Shown one piece after another: positions 13,228 through 14,209 of a DNA stretch of 14,209 bases. The notes under the pieces were generated by a model. That model saw nothing but the letters and a program-made list of their open reading frames with translations. It ran no database searches and was not told where the DNA came from. The position numbers were made by a program, and so were the translations under genes. Each line of letters opens with the position of its first letter. Positions within the stretch are counted from its first letter, which is position 1. The DNA is from Rikenellaceae bacterium. Its GTDB lineage: Bacteria > Bacteroidota > Bacteroidia > Bacteroidales > UBA932. Where the stretch lies: NCBI GenBank assembly GCA_900769905.1, contig CAAGIL010000187.1, positions 1-14,209 on the forward strand. The letters are read 5' to 3'.

Positions 13228-14141
13228 TGCCGGAAAAGACAAGCATATTCCGCAGACCGCTTTTCGTAAGCCTCTTTGCCATACTTGCAGCTACAGCCTG
13301 GGGTTGGGCCTATCCTCTTATCAAACTGGGCTTTGCCGAATTCGGTATAAGTGCCGATATGACCGGCAGCAAAATGGTATTTGCCGGGGTACGCTTCAGC
13401 ATTTCCGGCTTGATAGTGCTTGCAATTGCGGCTGCGGGAAGGCGCAGCTTTGCCATCACCAAGCCTAAGGATTGCTTCTATATCCTGCTCTTTGCCCTGC
13501 TGAACACCACCATACATTATGCCTGCTTCTATATAGGTCTCTCCCATTGCCCGGGTGCCCGCGCCGCGATGCTCAACTCCCTGGGCGTGTTTCTGCTGGT
13601 GATTCTGGCCTGCATATTTTTTGAAAGCGACAGGATGAGCACAGCTAAGATCATAGGCTGCGTGCTGGGGTTTGCCGGTATACTTTCCCTGAACCTCGGA
13701 AGCTCCGACAGTGGCCGCTTTACCTTTATGGGCGACGGTATGATCATCCTCAATGCCATTTGTTCAGCCTGCGCCGGACTGCTTACCAGGGGCCTCGGGA
13801 AGCGCTGCGACATCTTCGTGGGCACGGGGTACAGCCTCGCTCTGGGAGGTTTGCTCCTGCTGCTGTGCGGCCTTGCGATGGGTGGAAGCCTGCCTGAAAT
13901 CACTCTCTGGGGAGTGGTGATCCTATTCCTTCTCATCTGCATCTCCACCCTGGGGTTCAGCCTCTACAACAAGCTTATCAGCTGCAATCCTGTGGGTAAG
14001 GTTGCCATATACAATTCCCTTATTCCCGTAATCGGTGCCGTGACCAGCTGCCTCTGCCTGCACGAGGCCTTCTACTGGAAGTACCTTGTCGCCGGTATAC
14101 TTTCGGCCGGAGGCATCTACATCATCAACAGGGAGAAGTAA
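13227..14141 (+). CDS. DMT-superfamily (EamA) transporter
   Basis: Inner-membrane carrier of 304 residues with the ten-helix, two-repeat layout of EamA proteins. Hydrophobic segments are at about 12-33, 50-70, 83-103, 108-131, 139-156, 168-187, 195-217, 226-246, 258-277 and 283-300. The first repeat shows the typical ATAWGWAYPLIKLG (22-35), with a conserved Arg in the second helix (FAGVRFSISGL, 52-62); the second shows IYNSLIPVIGAV (261-272) and ends in GGIYIINREK. The family moves amino acids, nucleotide precursors or other small metabolites, and the substrate is not readable from sequence. Its ATG overlaps the preceding stop by one base, so it is the third gene of the kinase operon. That position allows a nucleoside-related substrate, but I regard this as a guess. 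Confidence 0.9.
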   Translation: MPEKTSIFRRPLFVSLFAILAATAWGWAYPLIKLGFAEFGISADMTGSKMVFAGVRFSISGLIVLAIAAAGRRSFAITKPKDCFYILLFALLNTTIHYACFYIGLSHCPGARAAMLNSLGVFLLVILACIFFESDRMSTAKIIGCVLGFAGILSLNLGSSDSGRFTFMGDGMIILNAICSACAGLLTRGLGKRCDIFVGTGYSLALGGLLLLLCGLAMGGSLPEITLWGVVILFLLICISTLGFSLYNKLISCNPVGKVAIYNSLIPVIGAVTSCLCLHEAFYWKYLVAGILSAGGIYIINREK

Positions 14142-14161
14142 ATGGCTCCGGCCGGTAAAAG

Positions 14162-14188
14162 TCTCTGTATGTTATTCTAATACAGGGA
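14162..14188. terminator. Weak hairpin after the kinase/Cys-rich/EamA operon
   Basis: TCTCTGTAT (14162-14170) can pair with ATACAGGGA (14180-14188), nine pairs including one G-T, around a 9-nt loop. It starts 21 nt past the transporter stop. The following bases are not a clear T run, so it may be a weak terminator or a dyad site. The rest of 14142-14209 shows no gene; an ATGATG at 14199-14204 could begin one, but too little is visible. Confidence 0.3.
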
Positions 14189-14209
14189 TATAGGCTTTAT
14201 GATGAATAC

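Noticed and set aside
1..14209. Mobile element, CRISPR array, defence system or RNA gene
   Set aside because: No transposase, integrase, terminal inverted repeats, spaced direct repeats, tRNA cloverleaf or rRNA segment was seen; every gene is a chromosomal housekeeping or common accessory type.

Overview
The window looks like chromosomal core DNA of a member of the Bacteroidota, most likely Bacteroidales. The evidence is the Bacteroidetes -7 promoter box TAnnTTTG in front of most transcription units, the lack of clear Shine-Dalgarno sequences, a Rho factor with a long charged insertion, an LptD of the Bacteroidetes type with DSLRxADS repeats, a periplasmic amidase with a SPOR-like tail, and a ThrRS-like/uridine-kinase fusion protein. 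Coding G+C is moderate to high, while the intergenic gaps are short and AT-rich. I cannot name the genus from sequence alone.

Layout from left to right. (1) Positions 1-1406, minus: the 5' two-thirds of ftsH, cut by the window edge one residue after the HEAGH zinc motif. (2) Positions 1443-2075, plus: a short birA that lacks the usual C-terminal domain and converges on rpe, overlapping it tail to tail by 14 bp. (3) Positions 2062-4135, minus: dnaA followed by rpe four bases later, probably one transcript. (4) Positions 4136-4351: an AT-rich dnaA upstream region with one good DnaA-box candidate and a perfect 19-bp palindrome. (5) Positions 4352-8302: a divergent pair of envelope genes, a periplasmic N-acetylmuramoyl-L-alanine amidase (minus) and lptD (plus), both starting at TTG and sharing a 51-bp promoter gap. 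(6) Positions 8289-10338: rho with its own promoter, leader and a rho/upp bidirectional terminator. (7) Positions 10348-12715: upp (minus) divergent from the TGS/ThrRS-like uridine-kinase-type fusion gene (plus), so two probable pyrimidine-salvage enzymes share one intergenic region. (8) Positions 12718-14141, plus: a C-GCAxxG-C-C family protein and an EamA transporter follow the kinase with gaps of 2 bp and -1 bp, so they are probably cotranscribed and translationally coupled. (9) Positions 14142-14209: no gene, only an imperfect hairpin.

Functionally the window joins membrane proteostasis (FtsH), biotinylation (BirA), pentose phosphate metabolism (Rpe), replication initiation (DnaA), cell-wall cleavage and LPS export (amidase, LptD), transcription termination (Rho) and uracil/uridine salvage (Upp, kinase). 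I found no tRNA, rRNA, CRISPR array, insertion sequence, prophage or defence cassette. The parts worth a second look are variations on housekeeping genes: a BirA without its C-terminal domain, a Rho with a roughly 200-residue low-complexity insertion carrying two AT-hook-like motifs, the unexplained three-gene kinase/Cys-rich/transporter operon, the unusual Rpe active-site loop, and the repeated back-to-back promoter architecture.
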